Below are positions 1 to 9,676 of a stretch of 61,742 bases of DNA, one piece after another. Below the pieces are notes generated by a model that was given only the letters and a program-made list of their open reading frames with translations, was not told the DNA's origin and ran no database searches. Source of the DNA: JAIOPA01 sp046076045 (lineage in GTDB: Bacteria > Eisenbacteria > RBG-16-71-46); the NCBI GenBank assembly GCA_046076045.1, contig JBJTRI010000083.1:1-61742 (forward strand). The letters run 5' to 3'. A program made the translations under genes and the position numbers. Every line of letters begins with the position of its first letter. The first letter of the stretch is position 1.

Positions 1-378
1 GCCGTGCCCCGCTCGTACCGCGAGGCCTCGCTCGGGCTCGGGGCGAGCGCGTGGCAGACCGCCTGGCACGTCTCGCTGCCCGCGGCCTCGGCCGGCGTGG
101 CCGCCGGCGTGCTGCTGGGGCTCGCGCGCGCGGTCGGGGAGACCATGATCGTGCTCATGGCCTCGGGCAACGCGGCCATCCACTCGGCCGACCCGTTCGA
201 CTCGGTGCGCACCCTGTCCGCCAGCATCGCGGCCGAATTGGCCGAGGTCGTCGTGGGCAGCCCGCACTACTCGACCCTGTTCTTCCTCGGGGCCCTGCTC
301 TTCACCGTGACGTTCCTCATCAACGTGGCGGCGGGTGCGTTCGTGGAGCGGCTGCGCAAGCGGCTGGCGGGCTCATGA
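1..378 (+). CDS. pstC: Phosphate ABC transporter permease PstC, C-terminal part
   Basis: The gene is cut by the left window edge; the reading frame is open from base 1. The visible ~125 residues are the end of an inner-membrane permease of the high-affinity phosphate importer PstSCAB. The motif YREASLGLGASAWQT, followed by AGVLLGLARAVGETM, is the cytoplasmic EAA loop that docks on the ATPase. A last transmembrane stretch (LGALLFTVTFLINVAAGAF) precedes a basic end. The stop codon overlaps the pstA start (ATGA), so the two are translationally coupled. The phosphate-binding protein pstS is not in this window and may lie upstream. The call rests on the EAA motif and on operon position before pstA, pstB and phoU. 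Confidence 0.9.
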   Translation, partial: AVPRSYREASLGLGASAWQTAWHVSLPAASAGVAAGVLLGLARAVGETMIVLMASGNAAIHSADPFDSVRTLSASIAAELAEVVVGSPHYSTLFFLGALLFTVTFLINVAAGAFVERLRKRLAGS

Positions 379-1334
379 GCGCGATCGACCCGGCGCGCCC
401 CGTGGCCACGACCGCGCCGTGGGCGGCGCGCGGCCGTCGCTTCGACCTCGCGGGGGCGTCGTTCACCGCGCTCTCGGGGTTCGCGGCCCTGCTCATCGTG
501 CTCATGGTCGCCGTCATCCTGGGCGACATCGCATGGAACGGCTGGAGCACCGTGACGTGGGAGTTCCTCGCCGGGAAGCCGCGCAACGGCATGACCGAGG
601 GCGGCATCTTCCCGGCCCTCTACGGCACCGTGCTGCTCGTCGTGCTCATGGTGATCGCGCTGGTGCCGTTCGGCGTCGGCGCGGCGGTGTGGCTGCACCT
701 TTACGCCAACCAGGACGCGTGGTTCACGCGCGCGGTGCGGTTCGCGGTCCACAACCTGGCGGGCGTGCCGAGCATCGTGTACGGCCTGTTCGGTCTCGGG
801 TTCTTCATCCAGTTCATCGGCCGCGAGATGGATCGCGCCATGGGACTCGACGTGGTGTGGGGGCAGCCCGCGCTCATCTGGGCCTCCCTCACGTTGGCCC
901 TGCTCAACCTGCCGGTCGTCATCGTCACCACCGAGGAGGCCCTGCGCACCGTGGCGCGCGACCAGCGCGAGGCCTCGCTCGCGCTCGGTGCGACGCGTTG
1001 GCAGACGGTGCGGCACGTGCTCCTGCCCCAGGCCATGCCGGGTATCCTCACCGGCGCCATCCTCGCGGTCGCCCGCGGGGCTGGCGAGGTCGCGCCCATC
1101 CTGTTCACCGGCGCCGCGTACTTCCTGCCGTTCCTGCCCATGCTGCCCACCGACCAGTTCATGGAGCTGGGCTACCACATCTTCGTGCTCGCGACGCAGT
1201 CCCCCGACGTGGACGCCACGCGACCGCTGTTGTACGGCACCGTGCTGGTGCTGCTGCTCCTGACGTTCCTGTTGAACCTGACCGCCATCCTGCTGCGCGC
1301 CCGGCTGCGCGCCCGCTTGATGGGGAGAGGCTGA
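375..1334 (+). CDS. pstA: Phosphate ABC transporter permease PstA
   Basis: Second inner-membrane permease of the Pst phosphate importer, 319 residues, a normal length. The ATG lies in an ATGA overlap with the pstC stop, which fixes the start; the same frame stays open upstream but encodes nothing recognisable. After a short cytoplasmic N-terminus there is a first membrane helix (FAALLIVLMVAVILGDIAW), then further helices. VPSIVYGLFGLGFFIQF is typical of PstA. The EAA loop is REASLALGATRWQT followed by GILTGAILAVARGAGEVAP. It partners PstC and the PstB ATPase; pstB starts one base after its stop. No regulatory site is visible here because the operon promoter lies outside the window. Confidence 0.95.
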   Translation: MSAIDPARPVATTAPWAARGRRFDLAGASFTALSGFAALLIVLMVAVILGDIAWNGWSTVTWEFLAGKPRNGMTEGGIFPALYGTVLLVVLMVIALVPFGVGAAVWLHLYANQDAWFTRAVRFAVHNLAGVPSIVYGLFGLGFFIQFIGREMDRAMGLDVVWGQPALIWASLTLALLNLPVVIVTTEEALRTVARDQREASLALGATRWQTVRHVLLPQAMPGILTGAILAVARGAGEVAPILFTGAAYFLPFLPMLPTDQFMELGYHIFVLATQSPDVDATRPLLYGTVLVLLLLTFLLNLTAILLRARLRARLMGRG

Positions 1335-1335
1335 C

Positions 1336-2172
1336 GTGACCGTGGACACCCCTTCGACCCCCGTGCCGACCGCGCGGCCGATCGTGCCGCAGCGCGAATC
1401 GTCCGCGGGCCCGGCCGCGCCGGTGCGGCTCGCCGCGCGCGACTTCCACCTCCACTACGGGACGCACCACGCCCTCAAGGGCGTGTCGCTCGACATCCCC
1501 AGCGGCAGCGTGACCGCGATCATCGGGCCGTCGGGTTGCGGCAAGAGCACGCTGTTGCGCTCGTTCAACCGCATGAACGACCTCATCCCCGGCGTGACCA
1601 CGCGGGGCACGATGTCGGTGTCCGGGGTGGAGGTGTCCGCGCCCACCACCGACGTGGTCGAGTTGCGCCGCCGCGTCGGCATGGTGTTCCAGCGGCCGAA
1701 CCCGTTCCCCAAGAGCATCCTCGAGAACGTCGCGTTCGGGCTGCGCATGCTCGGCATGAAGGACCGCAACGAGATCGAGGAGCGCGTCGAGCGGAGCCTC
1801 AAGCGCGCCGCGCTGTGGGACGAGGTGAAGGACCGGCTCGACCGCTCGGCGCTCCAACTCTCGGGTGGCCAGCAGCAGCGCCTGTGCATCGCGCGCTGCC
1901 TCGCGGTGGACCCCGAGGTCATCCTCATGGACGAGCCCGCCTCGGCACTCGACCCGACCGCGACCGCGCGCATCGAGGAGCTCGTGCTCGAGCTCAAGGG
2001 CCGCTACACCATCGTCGTCGTCACCCACAACATGCAGCAGGCCGCCCGCATCTCCGACCTCACCGCCTTCATGCTGCAGGGCGAACTCGTCGAGTTCGAC
2101 GGCACGCGCAAGGTGTTCACGAGCCCCGGGCAGAAGCTGACCGAGGACTACATCACGGGCCGATTCGGCTGA
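1336..2172 (+). CDS. pstB: Phosphate ABC transporter ATP-binding protein PstB
   Basis: Cytoplasmic ATPase that powers phosphate import, 278 residues with a GTG start directly after pstA. About 30 Pro/Ala-rich residues precede the nucleotide-binding domain. All ABC elements are visible: Walker A GPSGCGKST, Q-loop MVFQRPNPFPKSI, signature LSGGQQQR, Walker B VILMDEPASALDP and switch histidine in VVVTHN. The phrase RVGMVFQRPNPFPKSI is diagnostic of PstB among ABC ATPases. PhoU follows 46 bp downstream, the usual pst order. PstB and PhoU normally also feed phosphate status to a PhoR-type kinase. The kinase/response-regulator pair at 33569-35894 could in principle be that system, but nothing in the sequence proves it. 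Confidence 0.96.
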   Translation: MTVDTPSTPVPTARPIVPQRESSAGPAAPVRLAARDFHLHYGTHHALKGVSLDIPSGSVTAIIGPSGCGKSTLLRSFNRMNDLIPGVTTRGTMSVSGVEVSAPTTDVVELRRRVGMVFQRPNPFPKSILENVAFGLRMLGMKDRNEIEERVERSLKRAALWDEVKDRLDRSALQLSGGQQQRLCIARCLAVDPEVILMDEPASALDPTATARIEELVLELKGRYTIVVVTHNMQQAARISDLTAFMLQGELVEFDGTRKVFTSPGQKLTEDYITGRFG

Positions 2173-2218
2173 GCCGAGGCCCCTTCGGCGCGCTTCGTGG
2201 CGCGCGGGGAACCCCACC

Positions 2219-2902
2219 ATGCACCGTCACTTCGACGAGCAAATCGCGAACCTCAACGAGCAGCTGCTCCTCATGAGCGGCCGCTCCGAGAGCATCGTCC
2301 GCAAGGCCGTCGAGGCGCTCATGCGCCGCGACCCGGCTCTGGCCGACGAGGTGTTCGTGGACGACAAGGTCATCGATCGCATGGAGATCGACATCGAGGA
2401 GTCGTGCATCCAGCTCCTCGCGCTCCAGCAGCCGCTCGCTCGCGACCTGCGTCTCATCACCTCGGCGCTCAAGATCTCCAACGAGCTCGAGCGCGTGGGC
2501 GACCACGCCGTGAACATCGCGGGCTGCGCCAAAAGGTTGGCCGGCAAGGCCGCGGTGCGGCCCATCGCCGACCTCCCGGCGCTCGCGGAGCGCTCGATCG
2601 GCATGCTGCGTGACGCGCTCGACTCCTTCGTGCGCCGTGACCCCGAGGCGGCGCGTCAGTTGGTGAAGCGCGACGACGAGGTGGACGACCTCAACCGCCA
2701 CATGTTCGCCGAGCTGATGAGCCGCATGATCGCCGACCCCCAGCAGGTCGAGCGCTCCATGACGCTGGTGCTCGTGGGCCGCAACCTCGAACGCATCGGT
2801 GACCTCGCCACGAACATCGCCGAGGAGGTCGTGTTCATCGCCGAGGCACGCATCATCAAGCACCACGCCGACGAGGGCTTGGGCGAGTTCGACCGCACCT
2901 GA
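2219..2902 (+). CDS. phoU: Phosphate transport regulator PhoU
   Basis: 227 residues, the usual PhoU length, built as two similar three-helix bundles. The first carries LRLITSALKISNELERVGDHA and the second VGRNLERIGDLATNIAE; the E-x-x-R-x-G-D signatures bind metal clusters in known PhoU proteins. PhoU represses the phosphate-starvation response and restrains the Pst transporter when phosphate is sufficient. It closes the pst operon. The ATG at 2219 is preceded by a GGGGAA ribosome-binding site. The gene ends only 4 bp from the end of the convergent NnrS-like gene, with no obvious terminator hairpin between them. Confidence 0.95.
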   Translation: MHRHFDEQIANLNEQLLLMSGRSESIVRKAVEALMRRDPALADEVFVDDKVIDRMEIDIEESCIQLLALQQPLARDLRLITSALKISNELERVGDHAVNIAGCAKRLAGKAAVRPIADLPALAERSIGMLRDALDSFVRRDPEAARQLVKRDDEVDDLNRHMFAELMSRMIADPQQVERSMTLVLVGRNLERIGDLATNIAEEVVFIAEARIIKHHADEGLGEFDRT

Positions 2903-2906
2903 GCGG

Positions 2907-4184
2907 TCAGTCGCGCGCGGGCCCCGGCATCACGACGGGGCGCCGCGTGTGACGCACGCGCGGCCACGCCGCGCGCAACCACAGGCCGATCGCCCCGACC
3001 GCCAGCGCGGCCGCCAGCGCGTGGAAGGTGGTGGCGCGTGCCGGGTCGGCGATGGGGCCGAGGGCGCGCACCAGCACCGCGAGCCCGAGTCCCGTGAGCA
3101 CGCGGCGCGACAGCACCACCCGCTCCTCGCTGCGGGCGTGGCCGCCGTGCGACACCACCACGCGCGTCCCGATGGAGAGGGTGAGCAGCGCGTAGCCGCC
3201 CACGAACGCGACGTGCCAGGCCTCGACCCGCCAGGCCGGCACCAGCGCGGCCGTGGTGAAGCCGATGGCCAGCGCGAACCCCGATGCCCGCAGCGCGCGC
3301 GACAGGCGGTCGGGGTCCGCGGGTGCGCGGTGGATCTTCCAGGCGAGCAGCGTGCCGGCGAGCACCGCGATCGCCCGCAGCACGCCGCCCGCGGTCCCGA
3401 GCCCCGCGAACTCCAGGTTGAGCGCGAGCACGAGCAGGGCGGCGATCGAGAGCGCGAACGCGCGCCGTCGCGGACGGTTCCCGGCCCGCGCGACCCCCAC
3501 GATCTCGAGCGGGTCCCGCACGCGCGAGAACGTGGGCACGAGCAGGCCTCCCAGCCCCAGCACGAGCGCCGGCAGCAGCCCCAGCGACACGCAGCGCATG
3601 CCGAGGCGGGCGGCCTGCGGCGGCAGCACGCCGACCTCGGAGAGCGCCTGCACGACCCCGCCCGCGATCCCCAGCGCCATGCCCGTGGCCACGAGCAGGA
3701 ACTCCTCGGGCGGTGCGGCGGCCCCGGGCCGGACGCGACGCAGCACCGCGAGCGCGGGCACGAGCAGGGTGGCGAGGAACGCGAACGCGGCCCCGGGAAC
3801 ACCGAGCACGCGCATCACCACGAACGCGCCGCACGTCCCGGCGGCGGTCAGCACCTCGCGTCGCGAGGCGCGCGGGCCGTGCGTGAACGCGGGCATCGCG
3901 GTGAGCAGGAAGCCCGCCACGAACGCGGCCTCGAAGCCCTGCACCATGAGCGAGGGGTGCGAGAGCCCGGGCCAGCCCGGATGCAGCGCGCGCGGCCACC
4001 ACGGTTGAGCGGCGAACGGCAGCAGCATCCACGGCACCAGCGCCGCGATCGCGGCCACGGCGCCGATGGGGAACAGTACGCGGTAGGCGTCCACGCCCTC
4101 GCCGGGCCCGGCCGGGGCCTGCGGTCGCACCTCGTCTCGTCGCACCAGTTCCATGCGGTCGGCTCCGGGGCCTTCGCCCCTCAC
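2907..4184 (-). CDS. NnrS-like multi-pass membrane protein
   Basis: 425 residues, almost entirely hydrophobic, with about twelve predicted membrane helices. Segments such as LSHPSLMVQGFEAAFVAGF, LTAMPAF, WHVAFVGGYALLTLSIGTR and ATTFHALAAALAVGAIGLWLRA match the NnrS family, heme- and copper-containing membrane proteins tied to nitric-oxide metabolism or NO stress. Histidines in HP, WHVA and TFHA are in the positions expected for metal ligands. The GTG start at 4184 overlaps the stop of the ABC permease gene (GTGA), so it is the last gene of the XRE-HlyD-ABC operon; an ATG at 4154 is an alternative start. Why an NnrS-like protein is coupled to an efflux cassette is unclear. Confidence 0.75.
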   Translation of the reverse strand: MRGEGPGADRMELVRRDEVRPQAPAGPGEGVDAYRVLFPIGAVAAIAALVPWMLLPFAAQPWWPRALHPGWPGLSHPSLMVQGFEAAFVAGFLLTAMPAFTHGPRASRREVLTAAGTCGAFVVMRVLGVPGAAFAFLATLLVPALAVLRRVRPGAAAPPEEFLLVATGMALGIAGGVVQALSEVGVLPPQAARLGMRCVSLGLLPALVLGLGGLLVPTFSRVRDPLEIVGVARAGNRPRRRAFALSIAALLVLALNLEFAGLGTAGGVLRAIAVLAGTLLAWKIHRAPADPDRLSRALRASGFALAIGFTTAALVPAWRVEAWHVAFVGGYALLTLSIGTRVVVSHGGHARSEERVVLSRRVLTGLGLAVLVRALGPIADPARATTFHALAAALAVGAIGLWLRAAWPRVRHTRRPVVMPGPARD

Positions 4185-5292
4185 TCCAGCGTCTTCGAGA
4201 AGCGCCGGGTGGCGAACACGAAGAACGCGACCGCGAACCCCGCGAGCGCGAGCATCTGCGGCCAGAGTTGGAGCAGGCCGTTGCCCTTGAGCACGATGCC
4301 GCGGATGAGTTGCAGGTAGTAGGTGAGCGGCAGCAGCGCGCCCACCGCCTGCGCCGCGGCCGGCATGGCCTCGCGCGGGAACATGAAGCCCGACAACAGC
4401 ACGTTGGGCAACAGGAACAGGAACGCGGTCTGCGTGACCTGCGCCTGGTTGCGGCCGAGCGTGCTGATGAACAGCCCGAGCCCGAGGTTCGCCACGATGA
4501 ACAGGAACGACGCGCCGTAGAGCGCCAGCAGCGGGCCGCGCACGGGGACGTGGAACACGGTCGCGCCCACGACGAGCACGGTCGTCATCTGCACGTAGCC
4601 CACGAGCACGTAGGGCGCGATCTTGCCGATCATGATCTCCCAGCGCGCGAGCGGGGTGACGATGAGTTGCTCGAGGGTGCCGGTCTCGCGCTCGCGCACG
4701 ATGGAGAGCGCGGTGATGATGATGAGGATGTTCGAGAGGATCATGCCGATGATGCCCGGCACGATGAACACCGCGCTGCGGAGCGCGGGGTTGTAGAGCG
4801 GCCGCACGCGCACGTCCACGGGTGGCTGCACGCCGCCCCCGCGGCGCGCGAGTTGTTCGAGGTTGGTGCGCTGGCCCACCAACTGGGCCGCGCCAATGGC
4901 GGCCTGCGAGGCCGTGGGGTCACTGGCGTCCACCAGCACCTGCACGGTGGTGGGCCGGCCGCGCGCGAGGTCGCGGGCGTACGACGGCGGGATGACGATC
5001 GCGGCGCGTGCCCGCCCGGCGTCCACCTCGGCGACGGCGGCGGCGTAGGACCCGACCTGCGGGCCCGCCCGGAAGTTGCCGGTCGCGAGCAGCTTCTCGA
5101 CGAACGCGCGGCTCTGCGCGGTGCGGCTCTCGTCGAGCACCACGGTGGGCAGGTGCCGCACCTCGGTGCGGATCGCGAACCCGAAGATGAGGAGCTGCAT
5201 GACCGGCACGATCAGCATGAGCCGCAGCGTCGCGGGGTCGCGCCGCATCTGCACGAACTCCTTCATCACCATGGTGCGGACGCGTTCGAGGT

Positions 5293-5296
<4 letters not shown>
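4181..5296 (-). CDS. ABC-2 type transporter permease
   Basis: Inner-membrane permease of an ABC-2 exporter, 371 residues. It begins with the typical cytoplasmic lead VRTMVMKEFVQMRRDPATL and a first helix (LMLIVPVMQLLIFGFAI). A large extracytoplasmic domain (~residues 45-170) follows. Then come SAVFIVPGIIGMILSNILIIITALSIVRERETGTLEQL and further helices, the YhhJ/YbhR-type arrangement. The GTG start at 5296 overlaps the ATPase stop, and its own stop overlaps the NnrS-like start. The larger open frame reaching back to 5674 only shadows the ATPase gene and was discarded. It is expected to work with the upstream ATPase and HlyD-type adaptor as a drug or lipid exporter. The substrate cannot be read from sequence. 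Confidence 0.88.
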
Positions 5297-6032
<736 letters not shown>

Positions 6033-6036
<4 letters not shown>

Positions 6037-7001
6037 GGTGCGGGGAGGATGCGCACGTCGGCGGGCAGGCCCGCCTTGAGCGAGCCCGCGGAGCGCGCGA
6101 TCGCCAGCTTCACCGCGAACACGAGGTTCGCCTGCTCCTCCTCGGTGAGCGCGGCGCGCGGCGTGTACTCGGCCTCGTGCGCGATGCTCAGGACGCGCGC
6201 CGGGTAGGGCTTGCTCCCCCCGATGGGGGTGACCTCGGCGGCGGCGCCGAGCCGCACCTGCTCCAGGCGCGGGGCGGCCACGTACACGTGCATCCACAGC
6301 GAGTCGGGGTCGCCGAGCGTGAGCACGGGCACCGCGGGCGCGACGAGCTCGCCGGTCTGGTGCGTGACGAGCAGCACCACGCCGTCGCGCGGCGCGGTGA
6401 GCACGAGCTCGCTCGCACGACTGCGCGCCCCGGCCAACTGTGCGAGTGCGGCGGCCGCACCCTGGCGAGCGGCGGTCACCTGCTGGCGCCGGTAGCCCTC
6501 CTCCTGCAACTCGACCTGCTCGCGGGCAGCGGTGGCGCGCGCCTCGGCGGCGTCACGCGCGGTGCGCGCGCGATCGAGGTCGGCCTGCGCGGCGACGCCG
6601 CTGCGCACCAGGGTCTCGGTGCGCTCGAACGACAGGCGCGCGAGCCGCAGTTCCGCGTCGGCGGCGCGCCACTGCTCACGCGCGATCACGAGCTCCGCGG
6701 GGCGCGAGCCCTGCTGCAGGTCGCGCGCCTGCGACTCGGCGCGCTCGGCCTGCGCGGCCTGGGCCGCGACCTCGGCCGCGACCTCGCCGCGGTCGAGCAC
6801 GGCGAGCGTGTCGCCGGCGTGCACGGTGTCGCCTTCGGCGACCGCGAGCCGCACGAGTCGGCCCCCGACCAGCGACGAGACGTCGATCTCGTCCATCTCG
6901 ATCGTGCCGGAGCCGCGCACGCCGGTGTCGCGCGCACAACCTGCCGCGAGAAGCGTGGCGAGGAGTAGGACGCGGACCGCGACCGGCGCGACCCGGGTCA
7001 T
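6033..7001 (-). CDS. HlyD/AcrA-family membrane fusion lipoprotein
   Basis: 322-residue periplasmic adaptor linking the inner-membrane ABC exporter to an outer-membrane channel. The N-terminus (VRVLLLATLLAAGCARD) is a lipoprotein signal with cysteine after LAAG. A biotinyl-lipoyl-like half (GGRLVRLAVAEGDTVHAGDTLAVLDRG) is followed by a long Ala/Arg/Glu/Gln-rich coiled-coil hairpin (about residues 75-190). The second lipoyl half contains APRDGVVLLVTHQTGELV, and a beta-barrel region follows. It starts one base after the XRE stop and overlaps the ATPase start. No TolC-like gene is in the window, so the outer-membrane partner must be encoded elsewhere. Confidence 0.9.
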
Positions 7002-7002
7002 C

Positions 7003-7848
7003 TCACTGACGGACGTCGGGCAGGAGCAGGTCGATGCGACCCACGAGCGCGGCGCGCAGCGCCGACGGATCCGCGAGTCCGGCCGCACGCACGGCGTCCG
7101 GCGGCGCGGCGCCCTCGAGCGCCGAGGCCGGCACCACCTCGAGTCGTCCCGCCGCGCGCACCACGTAGGCCGCCGTGGCGTCCACCGCGTCGAGCGGCTC
7201 GCGCGTGACCACCGCGAGGTAGCCCGCGGGCAGTCCGGTGACGCGCGCCGCCTGCGTGGCGTCGAGCGGGAACGCGAACGGACGACGCAGGCGCGCGAAG
7301 CGCTCGCGCGCGAGCGCGGCGTCGTGGCCGTAGAGCGAGGGGTCGAGGCTCAACTGGTTCACCACCGACTCGGCGCCGGGACGCACGCCATCACCGGGAT
7401 CGACCGCGCTGTTGAGCACCGGCACACGCAGACGGCCGGGCGCGGCATCGGCGGCCTCGCCGGTCGCGCTGCCCGAGCTCGCGCCGTGCTCGGCGTCGGT
7501 GCGCTCGAAGCCCGAACGCAGACGCTCCCACGCTCCCAGCATGGCCTCGTGATCGGCGCGACCGTTGCGGCCGCGGCTCTTCACGCGCGCCCACGCGCGG
7601 TACACCTGCTCGTACGCGCCGTCACCGAGCGCGTTCGCGATGCGCACCGCGACGTCCTCGCCAGGCACCTTGCGACCGTGTTCGATGTTGAACAGGAACG
7701 AGGTCGCGAGCCCGCCCGCGGCATCCGAGAGCTTCTTGTACGACAGGCCCTGCGAGATGCGCAGCTGACGGATGCGGAGCGCGACCGGATCGTCCGCGAG
7801 AGCGGGCGGTGCGGTCGCCGGGGCCGGAGTGGTGAGGGTGTCGTTCAT
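7003..7848 (-). CDS. XRE-family transcriptional regulator heading the efflux operon
   Basis: 281 residues. After ~20 disordered residues, residues 24-77 form a helix-turn-helix (IRQLRISQGLSYKKLSDAAG, then SFLFNIEHGRKVPGEDVAVRIANALG). The rest (~80-281) has no domain I recognise; its C-terminal ~150 residues may sense a ligand. It sits first in the operon with HlyD, ABC and NnrS-like genes and likely controls it and itself. The ATG at 7848 was chosen because a promoter (TTGGCA-N18-TAGCTT) occupies the bases just upstream. This makes the longer version beginning at 7920 impossible to transcribe from that promoter and suggests a leaderless mRNA. The upstream neighbour is the tandem-repeat region. 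Confidence 0.82.
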   Translation of the reverse strand: MNDTLTTPAPATAPPALADDPVALRIRQLRISQGLSYKKLSDAAGGLATSFLFNIEHGRKVPGEDVAVRIANALGDGAYEQVYRAWARVKSRGRNGRADHEAMLGAWERLRSGFERTDAEHGASSGSATGEAADAAPGRLRVPVLNSAVDPGDGVRPGAESVVNQLSLDPSLYGHDAALARERFARLRRPFAFPLDATQAARVTGLPAGYLAVVTREPLDAVDATAAYVVRAAGRLEVVPASALEGAAPPDAVRAAGLADPSALRAALVGRIDLLLPDVRQ

Positions 7849-7855
7849 GGACAGC

Positions 7856-7885
7856 AAGCTAGCGCGTTCTCCCGCGAGGTGCCAA
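7856..7885 (-). promoter_or_regulatory. Sigma-70-like promoter of the XRE operon, leaderless
   Basis: On the minus strand TTGGCA (7885-7880, five of six matches to the -35 consensus), an 18-bp spacer, and TAGCTT (7861-7856). The -10 box ends 7 bp before the ATG at 7848, so transcription would begin at or next to the start codon. No Shine-Dalgarno sequence is present. Confidence 0.6.
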
Positions 7886-7930
7886 TTGTGAATCACCCAC
7901 GGGGGTCCATCGGGTACCACCCATGGCCCG

Positions 7931-8229
7931 GGGTGCCCGCCCGGACCCGGTCGCGCCCGGGTGCCGGAACCGCTCGCGCCCGGGCGCCCGAACCGCCCCG
8001 CCCGCGTCCGCGTTCTGAACTACCCTCACTAGCGACCCGGGGCCCGAACCGTTCCGTTCGCGTCCATATCCCCGAACCGCCCCACCCGCGTCGCCCGAGC
8101 CCGCCCGCCTGCGTCCGTGTCCCGCGCCCGCCCGCCCGCGTCCGAGTCCCGAACCACCCCACCCGCGCCAGGTGTCCCTGCGCCCGCTCACGCGCGTCCG
8201 TGTCCCCGGCCCGCCCTCCGGTGGTGGCC
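7931..8229. repeat. Degenerate ~27-bp tandem repeat array
   Basis: A minisatellite-like block fills the gap between the XRE operon and the M16 peptidase gene. Unit starts that can be aligned by eye are 7987, 8015 (poor), 8043, 8071 (short, 23 bp), 8094, 8121, 8148, 8176 and 8204 (partial), with diverged copies back to ~7931. Units begin with CCCGAACCGCCC-like and end with GCGTCCGTGT-like sequence; spacing is 27-28 bp, i.e. nine codons, so both strands stay open for long stretches. No start with a ribosome-binding site or recognisable protein exists here, so I treat it as non-coding. Copies differ by several substitutions each, showing an old array. Confidence 0.8.
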
Positions 8230-8253
8230 GCTTGAGCGCTTGCCGCGCCTGTC

Positions 8254-8267
8254 CCACAGTCCTGTGG
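8254..8267. promoter_or_regulatory. Palindrome upstream of the M16 peptidase operon
   Basis: CCACAG-TC-CTGTGG, a perfect 6+6 inverted repeat with a 2-bp centre, 36 bp before the M16 start codon. Size and symmetry suit a dimeric repressor or activator site; no regulator can be assigned. Confidence 0.35.
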
Positions 8268-8302
8268 CGGTTCCTGCCACCCGTCCACTCCTCGGAGGTC
8301 CC

Positions 8303-9676
8303 ATGTCGCGCCGCATCCTCCCGCTCCTGCTCCTCGCCGTCGCGCTCGCCGTTCCCGCGGCCGCCGCGCCGCGGGCCGCGTCCCCGACCGCGCCCGCGCT
8401 CACGCCCGAGTCGTGGCCGGTCGAGCGCTACACGCTCGACAACGGCATCACCGTGATCCTGCGTCAGGACCGCACCGTGCCCGCGGTCTGCTTCTGGCAG
8501 TGGTTCAAGGTCGGTTCGCGCAACGAGCGCCAGGGCATCACCGGTCTGTCGCACTTCTTCGAGCACATGATGTTCAACGGTTCGCGCAACGTGCCGCCCA
8601 AGGAGTACGACCGGCGGCTCGAGTCGCGCGGCGCCTACTCGAACGCGTTCACGAGCTACGACATGACCGCGTACTACGAGGAGGGTGGCCCCGACGCGCT
8701 CGACACCATGATGGAGCTCGACTCGGATCGCATGCGCGAGTTGCTCATGGAGCCTGCGATCCTCAAGAGCGAGGTCGAGGTCGTGCGCGAGGAGCGCCGC
8801 TTCCGCACCGACAACTCGGTCTCAGGGCTGCTCGACGAGGCGCTGTACACGACCGCATTCCAGGCCTCGCCCTACGGCTGGCCCGTCGTGGGTTACATGA
8901 AGGACCTCGAGCGCATCACGCGCGACGAGATGCTGGAGTACTTCCGCACCTACTACGCGCCCAACAACTGCATCCTGGTGCTCGTGGGCGACTTCGACGT
9001 CGCGCACGCCAAGGCGCGCATCCAGCACTGGTTCGGCTCGCTGCCCGCGCAGACGCCGCCGCCCGCACCGGTCAACAGCGAACCCGAGCAGAAGGGCGAG
9101 CGTCGCGCCGAGGTGCGGCATCCGGCCGAGAACGTGTCGTTCGCGGTCGGCTACAAGGCACCCGGCGTGAAGAGCGACGACCAGTGGACGCTCGACGTCC
9201 TCTCGCTCGTGCTCGCCGGCGGTGAGTCGTCGCGCCTGCACCAGGCGCTCGTCTACGACCAGCAGATCGCGCTCTCGGCCAACGCCGGCTACCGCGCCGG
9301 GCTCGAGCCGGGTCTGTTCGAGTTCTTCGTCGAGCTCAAGCCGGGCCAGGAGCTGGCCGCGGGCGAGCGCGCGCTGTACGCCGAGATCGAGCGGCTCGCG
9401 AAGGAGGGCCCGAGCGAGCGCGAGCTGCAGAAGGCGCGCAACCAGGCCGAGGCGCAGTTCGTGCAGAACCTCAAGACCAACAACGGCGCCGGTCGCACGC
9501 TCGGCTTCTACGAGCACGTACACGGCGACTACCGCAGGATGTTCGGGGCGATCGAGCGCTACCGCGCCGTGACCGCCGAGGACTGCCGCCGCGTCGCGCG
9601 CGAGGTGTTCGACTCGCAGCGCCGCACGGTCGCGTTCCTGACGCCGCTCGAAGTGGGGAAGGAGGCCCAGCGATGA
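8303..9676 (+). CDS. M16-family zinc metallopeptidase, active subunit
   Basis: 457 residues with a Sec signal peptide (RILPLLLLAVALAVPAAAA), so periplasmic or exported. The inverted zinc motif HFFEH (residues 84-88, HxxEH) is complete, and a downstream EVEVVREERR supplies the third glutamate ligand. The C-terminal half contains the GGESSRLHQALV segment of the substrate chamber. Such proteins cleave short peptides or act with a non-catalytic partner, which is the next gene (ATGA overlap). The ATG at 8303 is supported by GGAGGT five bases upstream; the open frame back to 8117 runs into the repeat array and was discarded. The substrate is unknown. Confidence 0.9.
   Translation: MSRRILPLLLLAVALAVPAAAAPRAASPTAPALTPESWPVERYTLDNGITVILRQDRTVPAVCFWQWFKVGSRNERQGITGLSHFFEHMMFNGSRNVPPKEYDRRLESRGAYSNAFTSYDMTAYYEEGGPDALDTMMELDSDRMRELLMEPAILKSEVEVVREERRFRTDNSVSGLLDEALYTTAFQASPYGWPVVGYMKDLERITRDEMLEYFRTYYAPNNCILVLVGDFDVAHAKARIQHWFGSLPAQTPPPAPVNSEPEQKGERRAEVRHPAENVSFAVGYKAPGVKSDDQWTLDVLSLVLAGGESSRLHQALVYDQQIALSANAGYRAGLEPGLFEFFVELKPGQELAAGERALYAEIERLAKEGPSERELQKARNQAEAQFVQNLKTNNGAGRTLGFYEHVHGDYRRMFGAIERYRAVTAEDCRRVAREVFDSQRRTVAFLTPLEVGKEAQR

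Noticed and set aside
7931..8229. CRISPR array
   Set aside because: Units are directly adjacent with no unique spacers, copies are degenerate, and there are no cas genes nearby.
8117..8302. N-terminal extension of the M16 peptidase into the tandem repeat
   Set aside because: The signal peptide starts at 8303 behind GGAGGT; the extension is Pro/Arg-rich repeat translation.
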